Positions 18,816 to 29,487 of a stretch of 30,089 nt of DNA are shown piece after piece. The position numbers and the translations under genes were made by a program. The notes beneath the pieces are model-generated. The model was not told the origin of the DNA. It did not search any database and saw only the letters and a program-made list of their open reading frames with translations. Numbering within the stretch: the first letter of the stretch is position 1; the number at the start of each line of letters is the position of its first letter. The stretch is from contig NW_025955408.1 of assembly GCF_022376445.1 (NCBI RefSeq), forward strand, positions 1 through 30,089, read 5' to 3'. Source of the DNA: Fomitopsis serialis (taxonomy: Eukaryota > Basidiomycota > Agaricomycetes > Polyporales > Fomitopsidaceae).

Positions 18816-20413
18816 TCAGAGCTCATCCCGAGGGCCCCAGGAGTGGGAGGTAGGTGCCTTCGGTGGTTCATGAGTGAGGAACATCGACAGGAAGTCGTGC
18901 ACGATGTCGGCCGCAGCGATACCGGTAATCTCGGCTGGGGAACACCAAACGTCAGTCTGGAGTGACTAGGAAGCAGCAAGACGTACCGTTGTCATATGCT
19001 GGTGCGACCTCGACGATGTCAGCACCGCTGTAGAAGAATACGCGTCAGGAGTTCGCTACAAGCGAGCGTTCAAACAAGGGCGCGTACACGAAGTTCAGAC
19101 CCGCAAGGCCGCGGATGATGCGTTTGACCTCACGCGTTGTCCAGCCTCCTGCTTCGGGAGTACCAGCTAAGGATGACTGTCAATTTCGGGGGTAAAGCTG
19201 TCAGGAGAAACACGCACTGGCTGGTGCCAACCCTGGATCTACATGGGGGCAAGAATCAGGCCTACTACTCTCGTATGACGTTGGCAAAGGTAAGCGGCGT
19301 ACCGATTACATCAATATCGAAACTAAATGTGTGTCAGTGACCTTGAGAGGAGGGATTTCGCCGCTGAGCTCACCTCAGATATACGGGAGAGTCGCCAATA
19401 CGGTCACGAATGCGCTTGATGATTGCGTTCACGCCATGGTCATCGATGTCGTCCGAAGATATGAGCTGGAAGCCGACCGTTTCGTCGTTCTCGATGTCAC
19501 CATATCCCTGAAGCTTGCATCGAATGCCTGCGTGAATGCTGGTGTTGGTCATGAGGCCCTCCTCCTGGGCAAGGTAGAAGAAGGTGCCGTGTGTGACGCG
19601 CGACTGGTCCGTGGTCGTCCCCGGGTATGCGGGCCAGGTGTCCAGGTGCGCATCGAAGTGGATGACGGATACAGGGCCGTATACCTTGTTGAGCGACCGG
19701 AGGATGGGGAGCACGATAGTGTGGTCACCACCAAGCCTGCATACGCTCTGGTGAGTGTCCTATCATTGTATTGAGGGGATAATACTGACGTGATGATACG
19801 AGGGTGCTCCTTGCCGTCCTTCGCAAAGGCACGTACGGCATCGGGACGCACTTCTGCGTCGTTGCTCGCAGCCCCCCTGGCCAGCAGGCTCGAATATGCT
19901 ACTTCCATTTGATCGACCGCCAAAGCGTTGTCAAATGGGCTCACGGGTACCTACACGATTCAACAATGCTATTCTCACGAGAGGAGGTATGCTCACATCA
20001 CCGCAGTCGATGATCCTCGACCCAAGTTCGTAGGGGTTCACCTTCCATGCCAGTGTGTAACCGCGGGTCTCCCTCTGTCTCCTGCTTCCGGAGCGAATAG
20101 CATACGGACCAAAGCGGGCGCCAGGCCGGTAGGTCACCGCCGTGTCGAATGGCATTCCCAGCACAGCGATGTCGAATTCTGCAGATGGATCTTCAAGGCA
20201 TCGACTGTACGGAAGATGGGAGAATGACAGGGGCCCAGAGAAGGCCTGGTCGATCTGCTTTCCGTACTTCTTCAGCCAGGCATTTGAGTCTGCAGAGTCA
20301 TAATTTGTCGCTGAACTAGCATATTCGTCAAGCGGGATCTGGTCGTGGTGTTCGTGCGCGAGTACCAGAGCCACTGGGACCAGCAGAGCGAGACATGCAA
20401 CTCTCGCAAGCAT
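18816..20413 (-). CDS. Agmatinase-type ureohydrolase with signal peptide and RDEL
   Basis: Binuclear manganese ureohydrolase; the closest type is agmatinase (agmatine to putrescine and urea). Exons: 20413-19997, 19950-19790, 19736-19374, 19322-19303, 19238-19218, 19166-19088, 19027-18987, 18934-18816, giving 406 aa in phase throughout. All six metal ligands are visible: H198 in TLGGDHT, D221/H223/D225 in HFDAHLD, and D316/D318 in SFDIDVIDP. The family motifs FDTAVTYRPGARFGP and APATGTPEAGGW are present. The N-terminus (MLARVACLALLVPVALVLA) is a clear signal peptide and the last four residues are RDEL, resembling a KDEL/HDEL ER-retrieval signal. Together they predict a lumenal enzyme, unlike the cytosolic or mitochondrial relatives. 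The true substrate could be another guanidino compound. The ATG at 20413 is the first in frame. Confidence 0.92.
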
Positions 20414-20789
20414 GGTGAGCAAGGCAGGGGACAGGCGCGAGACACAATCGCTGCTGAGTACTTGCTATATGGAAGACAGCTATCTCTGGCGCTTGATAGG
20501 GTCAACCTGTCCGAGAAGTAAATTACGAGCCTGTGAGATTCGCGAAGACGATCATGCATACTTTCCGGGCTGCTTGGGATCGAGCTGGTCTTCGTTCAGC
20601 CGCCCGCCTTCACTCGGTCTCCCGACGCGTCCACATGTGATCCTAATTACTCATGTGACCGCGACCATTCTCCCATTAAAAGGCTGGTAATAGGACTCGG
20701 AGACGGCGTAACACCCAGCAGTATGGTACAAGTCAGCTACTACAGTACAAGAAACAGACCACGACCCAATATACAGAAGGATATCTCGA
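20414..20789. other. Intergenic, ureohydrolase promoter
   Basis: These 376 bp lie between the ureohydrolase start and the stop of the next minus-strand gene. An AT-containing stretch at about 20640-20680 is the 3' flank of the latter. Nothing else was seen. Confidence 0.45.
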
Positions 20790-21749
20790 TCAGAAGCTCG
20801 TACTCTTTCTAGAGGCCCGCAGAGGGATAATCTCCCACTGCCTCCTGAGCTTAGCCTTTGCGCTCGCCGCGTCCACCTCTTCCTTCGCAAGTGCCAGCAC
20901 ACGCACCTCGCGTCGCCGCTCAAGCGAGTCATCTACCTCGCCCTCCTCCGAACGTTCCTGCTCGAGAATCTCGTCCTCCCTCAGGTCAATCTCGCCGCTG
21001 GAGAATACTGTCTCTGGCGTGGCGCTGGATGGAGGCCTCAGAGCACCGAACAAAGAAAGCGGTGTGGAGAATGCGCTCGTGAGCAGCTGGGACGCATCGT
21101 CGATGATCCCGCGAGGCTTGCGGGCGGGAACTGCGGTCACCAGGAATGACATCTCCCTCCACGCTTCCCACTTGTTGCGTTCGGAACCTGCTGCGGGATA
21201 GGAGGGGTCCGACGCGAAGGTGATGGTGATGTTCCTCGTCTCGCGGTCATACGAGAACCGAGGCAGTGGGTGAGAGTAGTTATTGGGGAAGGGCTGCAAG
21301 ACGGGGCGCCGATGGCGCAGAACGAGACGGTCGTCTGGTACCACTCCGTTAAGCATGGTTGGCGAGGAAGATACGTATGTAGATCGTACCTTCGACGTCA
21401 ATGGCGTGACCAGTACTCCTTGAGCACAGGACTCCGGAAGTATCGATGAAGAAGACCTGGTTGTCCGCGCTAGGGTCCCTCATGGCTATATTGACCAGGG
21501 GGCTCTGTGAGGCACTGGGATCGGAAGTTACAATGCAAACTCACAATCCACGAGCGACGTCTCGTTCTCCGTGTACAGTATCAGCTGCGTCCCGTCTTCC
21601 GACCATCCCATCTCCACATCCAGCAGACGACCGGTGACCACAGACCGGATGAGAAAGTAACCAGGCGGAAATCCGTACAAATTCAAGTCAGCATCCATTG
21701 CGATCGGCAGTTCACTGTTGAAGTGTGCCTCGGTCGGTGTGAGCTGCAT
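20790..21749 (-). CDS. Beta-trefoil (ricin-B-like) conserved fungal protein
   Basis: Uncharacterised basidiomycete protein. Exons 21749-21545, 21485-21390 and 21334-20790 give 281 aa. The N-terminal half resembles a ricin-B-type beta-trefoil: PPGYFLIRSVVTGRLLDVEM, then GTQLILYTENE, then the repeat-like NQVFFIDTSGVLCSRSTGHA and IDVEDDRLVLRHRRP. The middle contains PLPRFSYDRETRNITITF. The C-terminal third is a charged helix-rich region (EIDLREDEILEQERSEEGE) ending with RRQWEIIPLRASRKS. There is no signal peptide or enzymatic motif. The trefoil call rests on the repeated G-x-x-L-D/hydrophobic pattern and is a moderate inference. Lectin activity should not be assumed. Confidence 0.7.
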
Positions 21750-22172
21750 GGTGCCAAGATGGGTGGGGCCTTCAAGTTGCTGTGAATCCGCAGAGGGGCT
21801 ATGTGCCAGAGTTGAATTCGATCACGCAGCACAGCACCTCGGCCTCATAAGTGGACCTGAAGTGCCCGAGCGCCCGGTGCTGCGCTGAAGTTCCGATCGT
21901 AGTCCACACGGATGACGAAATTGAGAGTAACTTAGAACGACATTGCGGTCTCGTGAGCAATGTGCGATTCTATACTGCAGTTTCTGTGAAAGATGAAGTC
22001 GAGGACGCAAGCACGGCTCGCGTGGAAGCTTGCATATGCCAAATAAGCCGCAAGGACAGCCTTCCGCGTGGCATCAGTGAATAATCCGGACACAAGTACA
22101 TGTACAACGTCCAGTACACACTGCTGAATGCAAGATCACTGTATGCACGTCTCATATGCTTCGCATCGGTAC
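21750..22172. other. Intergenic, tandem minus-strand genes
   Basis: These 423 bp lie between the trefoil gene start and the DCAF11 stop. No gene was seen. Confidence 0.45.
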
Positions 22173-24742
22173 TCATGGCCGGTACCCGTCGTCAGAATCG
22201 TCCGATCGGAACGAACCAGGCATCCGTCGCCGTCGACTAGGATTTCGCGGGCGTCCCGCACGTTCTGACGTCTCCTGCTGACGCTTCTCCTCGTAGTCCT
22301 GTAATCGATAGTTCATCTTCGACAGGCCCTTCCACTGCGATACGCACACGTGAATGAGTGGGTAGTTCTTCGAAATTGCAATCCGGTTGAGACTCACCTC
22401 ATGTCGGACGATCGTGCTGCCCTCCCTATGGCTCCAGCGTGTACCCAGCCACCCCGCGCTCATTAGCACCGGCTGTTCAGAATGCCAGCTGACGTCCCGA
22501 ACACAGACTTTGGCCTTGTGCGTCGCATCCAGACTGGACGGGTCAGGCCCCGACGGATCGATGCCCATCGGAAGTGTCTGTGAGCGATCGAGCACCTGCA
22601 CAACCCGGCCGTCCAACGACCATATGTGAATCTGCCCGTCGGAGCTCCCCGAGTAGATGTACTGCTGGCCGGTCGTCTCCGCGGGGCTGAAGTGGCAGCG
22701 GATGAGCGTGCGGAGGACCTCGTGACCCGTGTACTGCATGACGCTGCAGTCGAGCGGGTGCGCCTTGAACTTGGGCCGGGGGTACGCGCCGCCGCTGGAT
22801 GCAGTGCGTGAGCTTCGGGAGGCAAGGGAGTGTGTGAGGGGGGACACCCACCGGTAGTCGAAGTGAGGAATGCCGTAGTGTTTCCGCTGCGCCTGCTCGA
22901 ATTCGTTATTGGTGCGCATCATGCGGAGGTCCCATAATCGTAGGACTTGGTCCTTGCCGTTCGAGATGACGTAGCGGCCGTCGCCTTTTGCTGAGACGTA
23001 AGTGATACCTTCGGTATGGCCGATGAGCACGCCTGAGGGCTTGGGCGAAGCACCCAGTGATCTCCGGTCCCTGCATGAAGATGAGCCATCGGGTACTCAT
23101 AGAGGCCAGGACTGCACGCACCAGACTTTAATGAAAGTGTCGTCCGACGCACTGACCAAGACGTTCCCTGAAGCTGTATCGGCCCAGCAGCAGCTGTTGA
23201 CATCGTCTCCATGTGCCTGGATCTTCACTGTGCGTTGATCCGCCACCAAGTCATAGACTGTCAACTGGAGGTTGGTACAGTTCCACCGACGAGAAAACCA
23301 ACGCCTACCGAAAATCATGCTACTACCTCCTGCGATGACCTCATTGCCGTCAGCAGAGAACTTGCAGCTCCATATACCAAAATCGTCCTCGTAATCCCAT
23401 ACTTGATTGCCTGTAGACTCGCCAAATCGGATAGGATGCTGCACTGGGGATGGGTCTAACGTCGTGGTCATGTATACCGTATTCGACTGTGAACGAGTGT
23501 CAGTCAGACACCAAGCCGGCTGCATGATATACTCACTATTGATGCATATATCATCCTACGGCGTGCCCGTTAGGACTTTTCCAAGCCAATTACGTGGGGA
23601 GACTGACCTTTGATTGTCAGGACTGAGATGAGAGTCTGTGATTGTCCAACGCCCAGGGTTGGCCGGGATTGTCTTGATGACCTTCATCGACGTTGTATGC
23701 CCATACCGCTCATTTCGTGTTGCTTCCACGTTATGCTGGCCAAGTGGCGCGGTCGTATCATACACATGCAGGCGAAAGTCTGCGGGGGACCCGTCAAACA
23801 CGCCTCTGGTACACAAGTGGAAGAGGCGTACCTCTGACACATGTGTAGTAGAACGTAGAGTCTGACGATAATGATGAATCCAGCGCAACATAACAAGCGC
23901 ATGTTGAATGCTCACCTGAGGAATATTGCCCGACATAAGCATTGGCAGCATACTGCGCTACAGCCGTGCCGCTGGAATTCGGTAGTAGATCCTACATCCT
24001 GCTCAGTTCGCATCGGCATCGAATGCGTAATATCTGCCACATACACCAGCGAGATCTTCCTTATAGGTAGGCCGCACCCGTGTCCCTCTATTGAGTGCGA
24101 GCCTGGCAATATTGTTGTCCCTCTTCCGGGACTTCAGCTGATGCTTTAGCCTGCCGAACTCACCACCCATGAGGAGTTGAAGTCCTTCTTTCTTTGGCTC
24201 TTTGACTTCCGGGTACCAACCCTGCGTGCGATCCCATTTGCCGCTATAGCCATGTTGGTTGAAATACTCGTCCTCCTCATCATCGTCGTCGTCTTCTACC
24301 TCAGCTTGAGTAGTCACGGTGATGCCGCGGAAGCCCAAGAGCCGTTGGACTTGCGCCAGGGTATTGCCGTCCAGTGAGATTGTGGTGGGTTGGCTGCTGT
24401 TTGCAGAAGCAACGCCTGCAGTCTGACGCTGTCTCGCCTCAGCCTCCTGCATGTTAATCAAGGCTGCACACTACCTTCAGCACGCACGGACAACGACGGG
24501 ATAACAGTACTCGCACCATCTAGGAGTACTCCCACGTCTGTCTCGTCATCAGGTCCATCTTCGTCCTCGTCCTCGTCTTCCTCGTCTTCGTCTTCATCGT
24601 CATCTTCACCCTCTTCGATTTCGAAGTCAGGATCGTCCGGGCCATCGCCGACTTCGACATATGCGTGAGGCCCCGCGAGCGCATCGTCCTCAACGCCGTC
24701 ATAAAGGTCCATGCTGGCATCCAGATCCGTTGCTGGCCCCAT
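22173..24742 (-). CDS. DCAF11/WDR23 (LEC14B-like) WD40 protein
   Basis: Predicted substrate receptor of DDB1-CUL4 ubiquitin ligases. Exons: 24742-24488, 24446-24045, 23991-23916, 23861-23832, 23779-23608, 23555-23537, 23486-23309, 23257-23122, 23070-22852, 22794-22398, 22334-22173, about 681 aa. The N-terminus is very acidic (Asp/Glu run near 24540-24620). It is followed by LARLALNRGT-type sequence and then WD repeats: DFRLHVYDTTAPLGQHN, VWDYEDDFGIWSCKFSADG, VSASDDTFIKVWDRRSLG, VISNGKDQVLRLWDLRMM, YIYSGSSDGQIHIWSLDGR. Two repeats end in WDxR (WDRR, WDLR), the DDB1-binding DWD box. The C-terminal WKGLSKMNYRLQDYEEKR is typical of DCAF11. Exon 6 has only 19 nt. The first intron is uncertain: either 41 nt (donor GTGCGT) or 59 nt (GTAGTG to TGCAG near 24429). 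The ATG is the first in frame. Confidence 0.9.
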
Positions 24743-25697
24743 GCGCGCGAGATGTGCAGACGGGAATGGTGAGGGGCCGTTGTGTGGGGAGAGGGACTCG
24801 GGCGGCGCTGAGCAAGCTTGGAGCGATCGTGCGACGGCCCGGAGGTATCTCGGGTACGACGCACCCACTCGATCGCCGGCTTAGAGCTGCCTCCTTAGGC
24901 GCCCATTCTCCTGACCGCTCTCAAGCTTCAAATCCTCCTCCAAAGCTGGGGCTGACCGCGGTCAACCAGCATCGACTCGAACTTGATGTGCGAACATCCT
25001 GAGACATCCTGACATCGAACGGCACATACCATGCAGAAGAAGGGGGTCGTATGAGATCGCGCGTGATCATCAGAGACTGCAGCCATGAAAACCTACCGGG
25101 CAAAGTTGACTCCGACCGATAATGCACATGCCCGAGAACCTGTCGATCCGGTATTGCATGGATGCGAAAAATATTGCCATGACTGTTTGAGGGAGCTGTA
25201 CAGTGCTTGCAGAAGTCTCAACTCGAAGTACTTATACTACATCGCACTAGGGTGGAGACTTGGGCCGTAAGCCTTGGCCGCATGGCATTTATATGACACT
25301 TGTCTCGCGAACCTCAAAGGTACGCTCGGGATCGACATCCGCGACTGGGTCGACCGTGGCCAGTGATAAAGCCGGGTGTCGACCGTACGTTATTGCGTTG
25401 ATCTGCATTGTTTCTATAGGCCGGCGGGTATAGCCTTGCAATACGCCCAAGACGGGGAGCACACAGTTGTACATAGAGCCAGCTCAGCATGGTTTAGCAG
25501 TCTGCAGTCTGCGCGAGTCGCGAGAGAGTGAGGAAGATGGATGTTGGCGAGCAAATTGATTGAACGCGTCCGAGGCGCCGTGCCCGACGCGCCTAGGTAC
25601 ACGTGCACGTGATCGAATCGAGGTGGTTGTGGCTCTGGCCCGGGCGGACAATGCGCTTGTCCTCATCCTCCCTTCCGTTCTCTACCGGTCTCCAACC
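24743..25697. other. Divergent WD40 promoter region
   Basis: These 955 bp separate the starts of the DCAF11 (-) and TBL1-like (+) genes. Part may be 5' UTR. No supported gene, repeat or TATA box was found. Confidence 0.5.
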
Positions 25698-27957
25698 ATG
25701 GCGAGGATGGTCCCTCCCATCACAATCACGGCAGACGACGTCAACTGCCTCATACATGCGTACTTTGAGGACTCAGGCGAGTACTAGTAGGCAGCCTATG
25801 TATGTCACCTTGTTGACGTGAATCGTCACTGGCACTGCGCGCAGGCTTCCAACACAGTGCATTCGTTCTTCGCGCAGAGGCTCAAATGAGCGCCTCCCCA
25901 AATCTTGGTAAACACGTACCTCGCGGTGAACTTGTAGAACTTCTCAGCAAGGCGCTATTGTACGCCGAAGTAGAGGCTCATTGGAAGGACAGCAACTTGA
26001 CCGCAAACTGCAGAAGGCCATTCTCTCTGCTTGAGCGCCACACCTGCTCAGCCGACCCCAATGCTGCTGGGCCGAATGATCCTGATCAGGTCAACCATGC
26101 TATCGAAGTTGACCAACACGCCGTCCAGCCTCATATAAACGGCGCGATCGGCATGAACGGCACAGCTGATTCTGTAGCAAAACGCAAAGCTAGTACACCC
26201 TCCGTCGATGAAGCGCCCAAAGAGAAACGCGCTCGAACTGTCCCTCCAAACGACAACATGCAAGTTGATAGCATCGCACAGTCATCGGTAGAGCGTAAGG
26301 TGAACCATCCCCTCAATTGGCAGTGGTCTGATTCGTTGCGGCATTGTTCAAGCACAACAGGCCCAGAACGATGCCACATCTTCCGCGCCTTCCGCGCCCG
26401 CCGAATCGAAGAAACCATCAAGACCGAAACGACAATGTGGCCCTGCGGACGACGTCACACCTCCGAATGTCGTAAGTTTGTTGAAGGGCCATAAGACTGA
26501 GGTTCGTAGTTCTGCAGGTATCGCTATTTCCTTCACTCATGTCTGGCGGTAGGTTTTCGTGTGTGCTTGGAATCCTACAAAAAAGAACACATTGGCATCG
26601 GGGTAGGTCGCTATGATTCGTGTGCCTTTTGAGCGAGGCCCTGTTAACGCACCCAGATCAAGAGATACTGTTGTACATCTATGGAATGTACCTGATTCTA
26701 AGCCACCGGCTTCACCAGTGCCGCCGAAGATTGGTCCTCCGATGACACTGTCATGTCCCTCACAATCCGAACAAGGCGATCTTACTTCACTCGACTGGAC
26801 GCAAGACGGGTCGCTACTGGCGATCGGTTCATACGATGCTATTCTCCGTGTTTGCTCCACGAGCGGCGAACTGTACTTCTCACATACACAACATGAGGTG
26901 GGTTGCGTGGTAGGCTGTTGGTTACGCCGCTAGACTGATGTGATGGATTGGGCGGTGAGAAGGGACCCATATTCGCTACGCGTTTCTCCAAGTCTGGTCG
27001 CTGGCTCCTAACCGCGAGCTTGGACGGTACAGTATGTGTCTGGGACATCCACGAGAAGAAGCTGCATAAGCAGTTCCAGTGTCATAAAGGTAGCAGAATC
27101 TGTCTTACATGACCCTCCGACGCTCACCAACCAGCCCAGACTGTTGCCTAGATGTCGACTGGCTCACCGATGATATCTTCGCAAGTTGCGGCGCCGACGG
27201 CAAAATCCAGATTATGAGCCTGGCTCATGCAAGACCTCCAAAGACATTCATGTACGTCTTCTCGTCGTATAAAAATGTACAGGGCATGACAGGATAGTTC
27301 AGCGGCCATACGACGGAAGTGAACCAGATCAAATGCAGTCCTACAAGATCAAGAATTGCATCATGTTCGGACGATCGCACCGCACGGATATGGAACATCG
27401 AGGATATCGTGTACAACCGTCCACCCAATGACGACGTGGTCGTGCTGAGAGGCCACTCGGATACAGTCAGCTCTATCGCGTGGTCTCCGGTCGTTTCGGA
27501 GGGCGAGCATGAAATTCTGGCATCGTGAGTCACCAGTAGTCATTGGTAATCGGAAAGCTGGTGTTGATGCGAAAGCCTGGTAGCTCGTCATTCGACGGCA
27601 CATCTCGCTTGTGGGACAGTGTCACCGGCGAATGCTTGCGCGTCTTCCAGGATCACAAACGGCATGTCTATGCACTCGCGTTCAGTCCGGACGCACGCTT
27701 CTTTGCCACCGGCGGCGCCGATGGCTGGTTACATGTCTACGATGTCAAGGTAAAATACTACGAACGGGCAACCCTCTGAGGCTGACCAATCCCTGCAGGC
27801 CCGTCAGAAGCGCTGGTCGTGGTACGCCGGCTCAGAGAAACCTGGTATCTTCGAGATCGACTGGCAGCAATCTGGAAACATCAACCGCATGGCGCTAGCC
27901 CTAGAGTCGAACCAAGTCGGCGTGGTCGACGTTACACGGGTACCCCTCCTTCAATAA
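25698..27957 (+). CDS. TBL1/Sif2-like LisH-WD40 corepressor subunit
   Basis: Homologue of TBL1/Sif2, the WD40 subunit of Set3/SMRT-type histone deacetylase complexes; a nuclear role is inferred from the family. Exons: 25698-25776, 25845-26294, 26353-26501, 26553-26602, 26657-26897, 26963-27089, 27140-27251, 27303-27524, 27584-27749, 27799-27957, giving 584 aa with every phase closing. A LisH motif spans about residues 15-40 (VNCLIHAYFEDSG joined to FQHSAFVLRAEAQM). A TBL1-type segment LLYAEVEAHWKDSNL follows. A basic KRKAST/KEKRART linker may be a nuclear signal. At least seven WD repeats follow, e.g. VVHLWNVPD, TVCVWDIHEKK, TARIWNIEDI, GTSRLWDSVTGECLRVF, GADGWLHVYDVK. The first intron must be GC-AG (GCGAGT...GCAG) to give the LisH sequence. 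Confidence 0.92.
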
Positions 27958-28469
27958 CTGTACTATGCACGTATGACCATCTGTTCGGGACCGCGTCGTC
28001 ATATACTGTATCACTCTTGTAGTCAGCATTCTTGCGATACCTGCATGCAATATTTATTCTGCTATTTACTGCGGAGAAGTGGTGGAAACGGTTGAGAGAT
28101 TCTGATGCTTGTCGGCTCTTATGGTCTGCAACCCGAGGTGGTACATCTCTCGTCCTAGTCTCGTCGTTGCAGATGTTAGTAGTTTGGATCTACCCTGGTC
28201 TGCCCCGGCATATTTAAGTATTAGGGCTGAGTCTGACAAGGGAGTCGGGATGCTGAGTCAGCAGCCGCGATGCGGATTCAAGTTGGGACGATTCTCAGAC
28301 GTTCCTTCACTCAGCACAGACTCAGACCCCTCGCCGCCGACAATTAGGGGCAAGACTCTTTCGGTGTCAGCAGTAAGTCTGCCTCACTGTCCCATCTCAC
28401 GAGTGCTGGGTGAATGTAAAACTGTGCACAGATTCTTGCCCAACCACAGCACAAGCCAGTGTCGGGGCC
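27958..28469. promoter_or_regulatory. Intergenic with TATA-like and bZIP palindrome
   Basis: These 512 bp lie between the TBL1-like stop and the next plus-strand ATG. A TATTTAAG element lies near 28211-28218. The 13-mer TGCTGAGTCAGCA at 28251-28263 is a near-perfect palindrome around TGAGTCA, the AP-1/Gcn4 core. Related half sites TGAGTC (28228) and GACTCA (28319) lie nearby. A 125-codon open frame at 28109-28486 has no recognisable product. The regulatory reading is inference. Confidence 0.4.
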
Positions 28470-29487
28470 ATGTCTGCTGTTTCTAGCGACGCGAAAATGC
28501 ATGAACCATCAGCCGAAGAAGTGGAAGAGGAGTTGTTGAAGCATCTCGAGCTCGAGTGGGGCTTGCCGCTGCATATCCTCAGACTGTTCGGAGAGTGGGC
28601 GAAGAATATCGACTTCCCGTTTGTTGGGTGCGAGCAGCGTGTAAGTACCTCGAATTGTGCTTCGTGAAGCATGTTGAGCATCCCTCATGTTCCAGATCAT
28701 CCGCGACTTCTCCCCTGAAGATTGGGTTGATATAAAAACACATCTCAGGGAACACAGCTTGAAGATCCTGAATCACATCTCGTACGTCAGCAATGAAAGT
28801 CCCAGTGTATACTAATTCAGGATTGAAGGTTTGCCTATGACGAAGACAAGCGTACACTAACCATGAGAGGCACAACACCAATACATCAGGCTGGAGGCAA
28901 AGCTGTGGCGAAAGAGATGAAGGTCGGGGTCAAGAAGTGGCTTTTGACTGACTCTCAAGACTTCTGGATCGACAACAATGAGTACGAAATCGGAGATAAG
29001 GGAACCCCCATCCCGGGAACCATGGGGACCCTTCAGTATGAGCCGCCGTTGGAGGGTTCCCCGACTGATAGCGTGCTTGTAGGATCACAGATTGTTGTTT
29101 TGCGGGTGGAGTCGTGCTTCACACAGACCTTTTCAGATGCCATGAAGAAGGTATGTCTGATTAGCATTGCTGCTTGGGTAAGACAACATATTAGTATTAC
29201 AGGTCCACGCAAAAGCTGTCGAGATTTCGAAGGGAAACACTACCTATCGCCGGTTCCTTGGGTCATCATCAACATCGACGAGACCCGCCGCACCGCAGAC
29301 GCAGTCCCACAGTACGACTCCCTCGACCACAAATTCGACCACTGCAGGGCATCCAAGGCCCGTTGATGACCCGAACATCCTCATTGGCGGCTACGCATAT
29401 AAGCATGAAATCGTTGCTGGCATGACGACTGCCCAGATTTCTTGGTCAACGGTGCATCCGACTCGCATTGTCAGAAGGGTGTCATGA
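28470..29487 (+). CDS. Unrecognised protein
   Basis: I do not recognise this gene. Exons 28470-28640, 28696-28781, 28829-29150 and 29203-29487 join in phase to 287 aa, with canonical GTAAGT, GTACGT and GTATGT donors. The N-terminal third is acidic and helical (EEVEEELLKHLELEWG, LPLHILRLFGEWAKN). A segment NHISFAYDEDKRTLTMRGT leads to PIHQAGGKAVAKEMKVGVKK. The middle contains FWIDNNEYEIGDKGTPIPG and VLVGSQIVVLRVESCF. The C-terminal part is Ser/Thr/Pro-rich and then GGYAYKHEIVAGMTTAQ. There is no signal peptide or membrane segment. The last exon may be longer or spliced differently: a short stretch encoding WTPQRYVAEGLG after the stop (29491-29530) is followed by a GTAAGT donor. Confidence 0.5.

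Noticed and set aside
24390..24668. Poly-Ser protein on the plus strand
   Set aside because: Reverse reading of the Asp/Glu-rich N-terminus of DCAF11.
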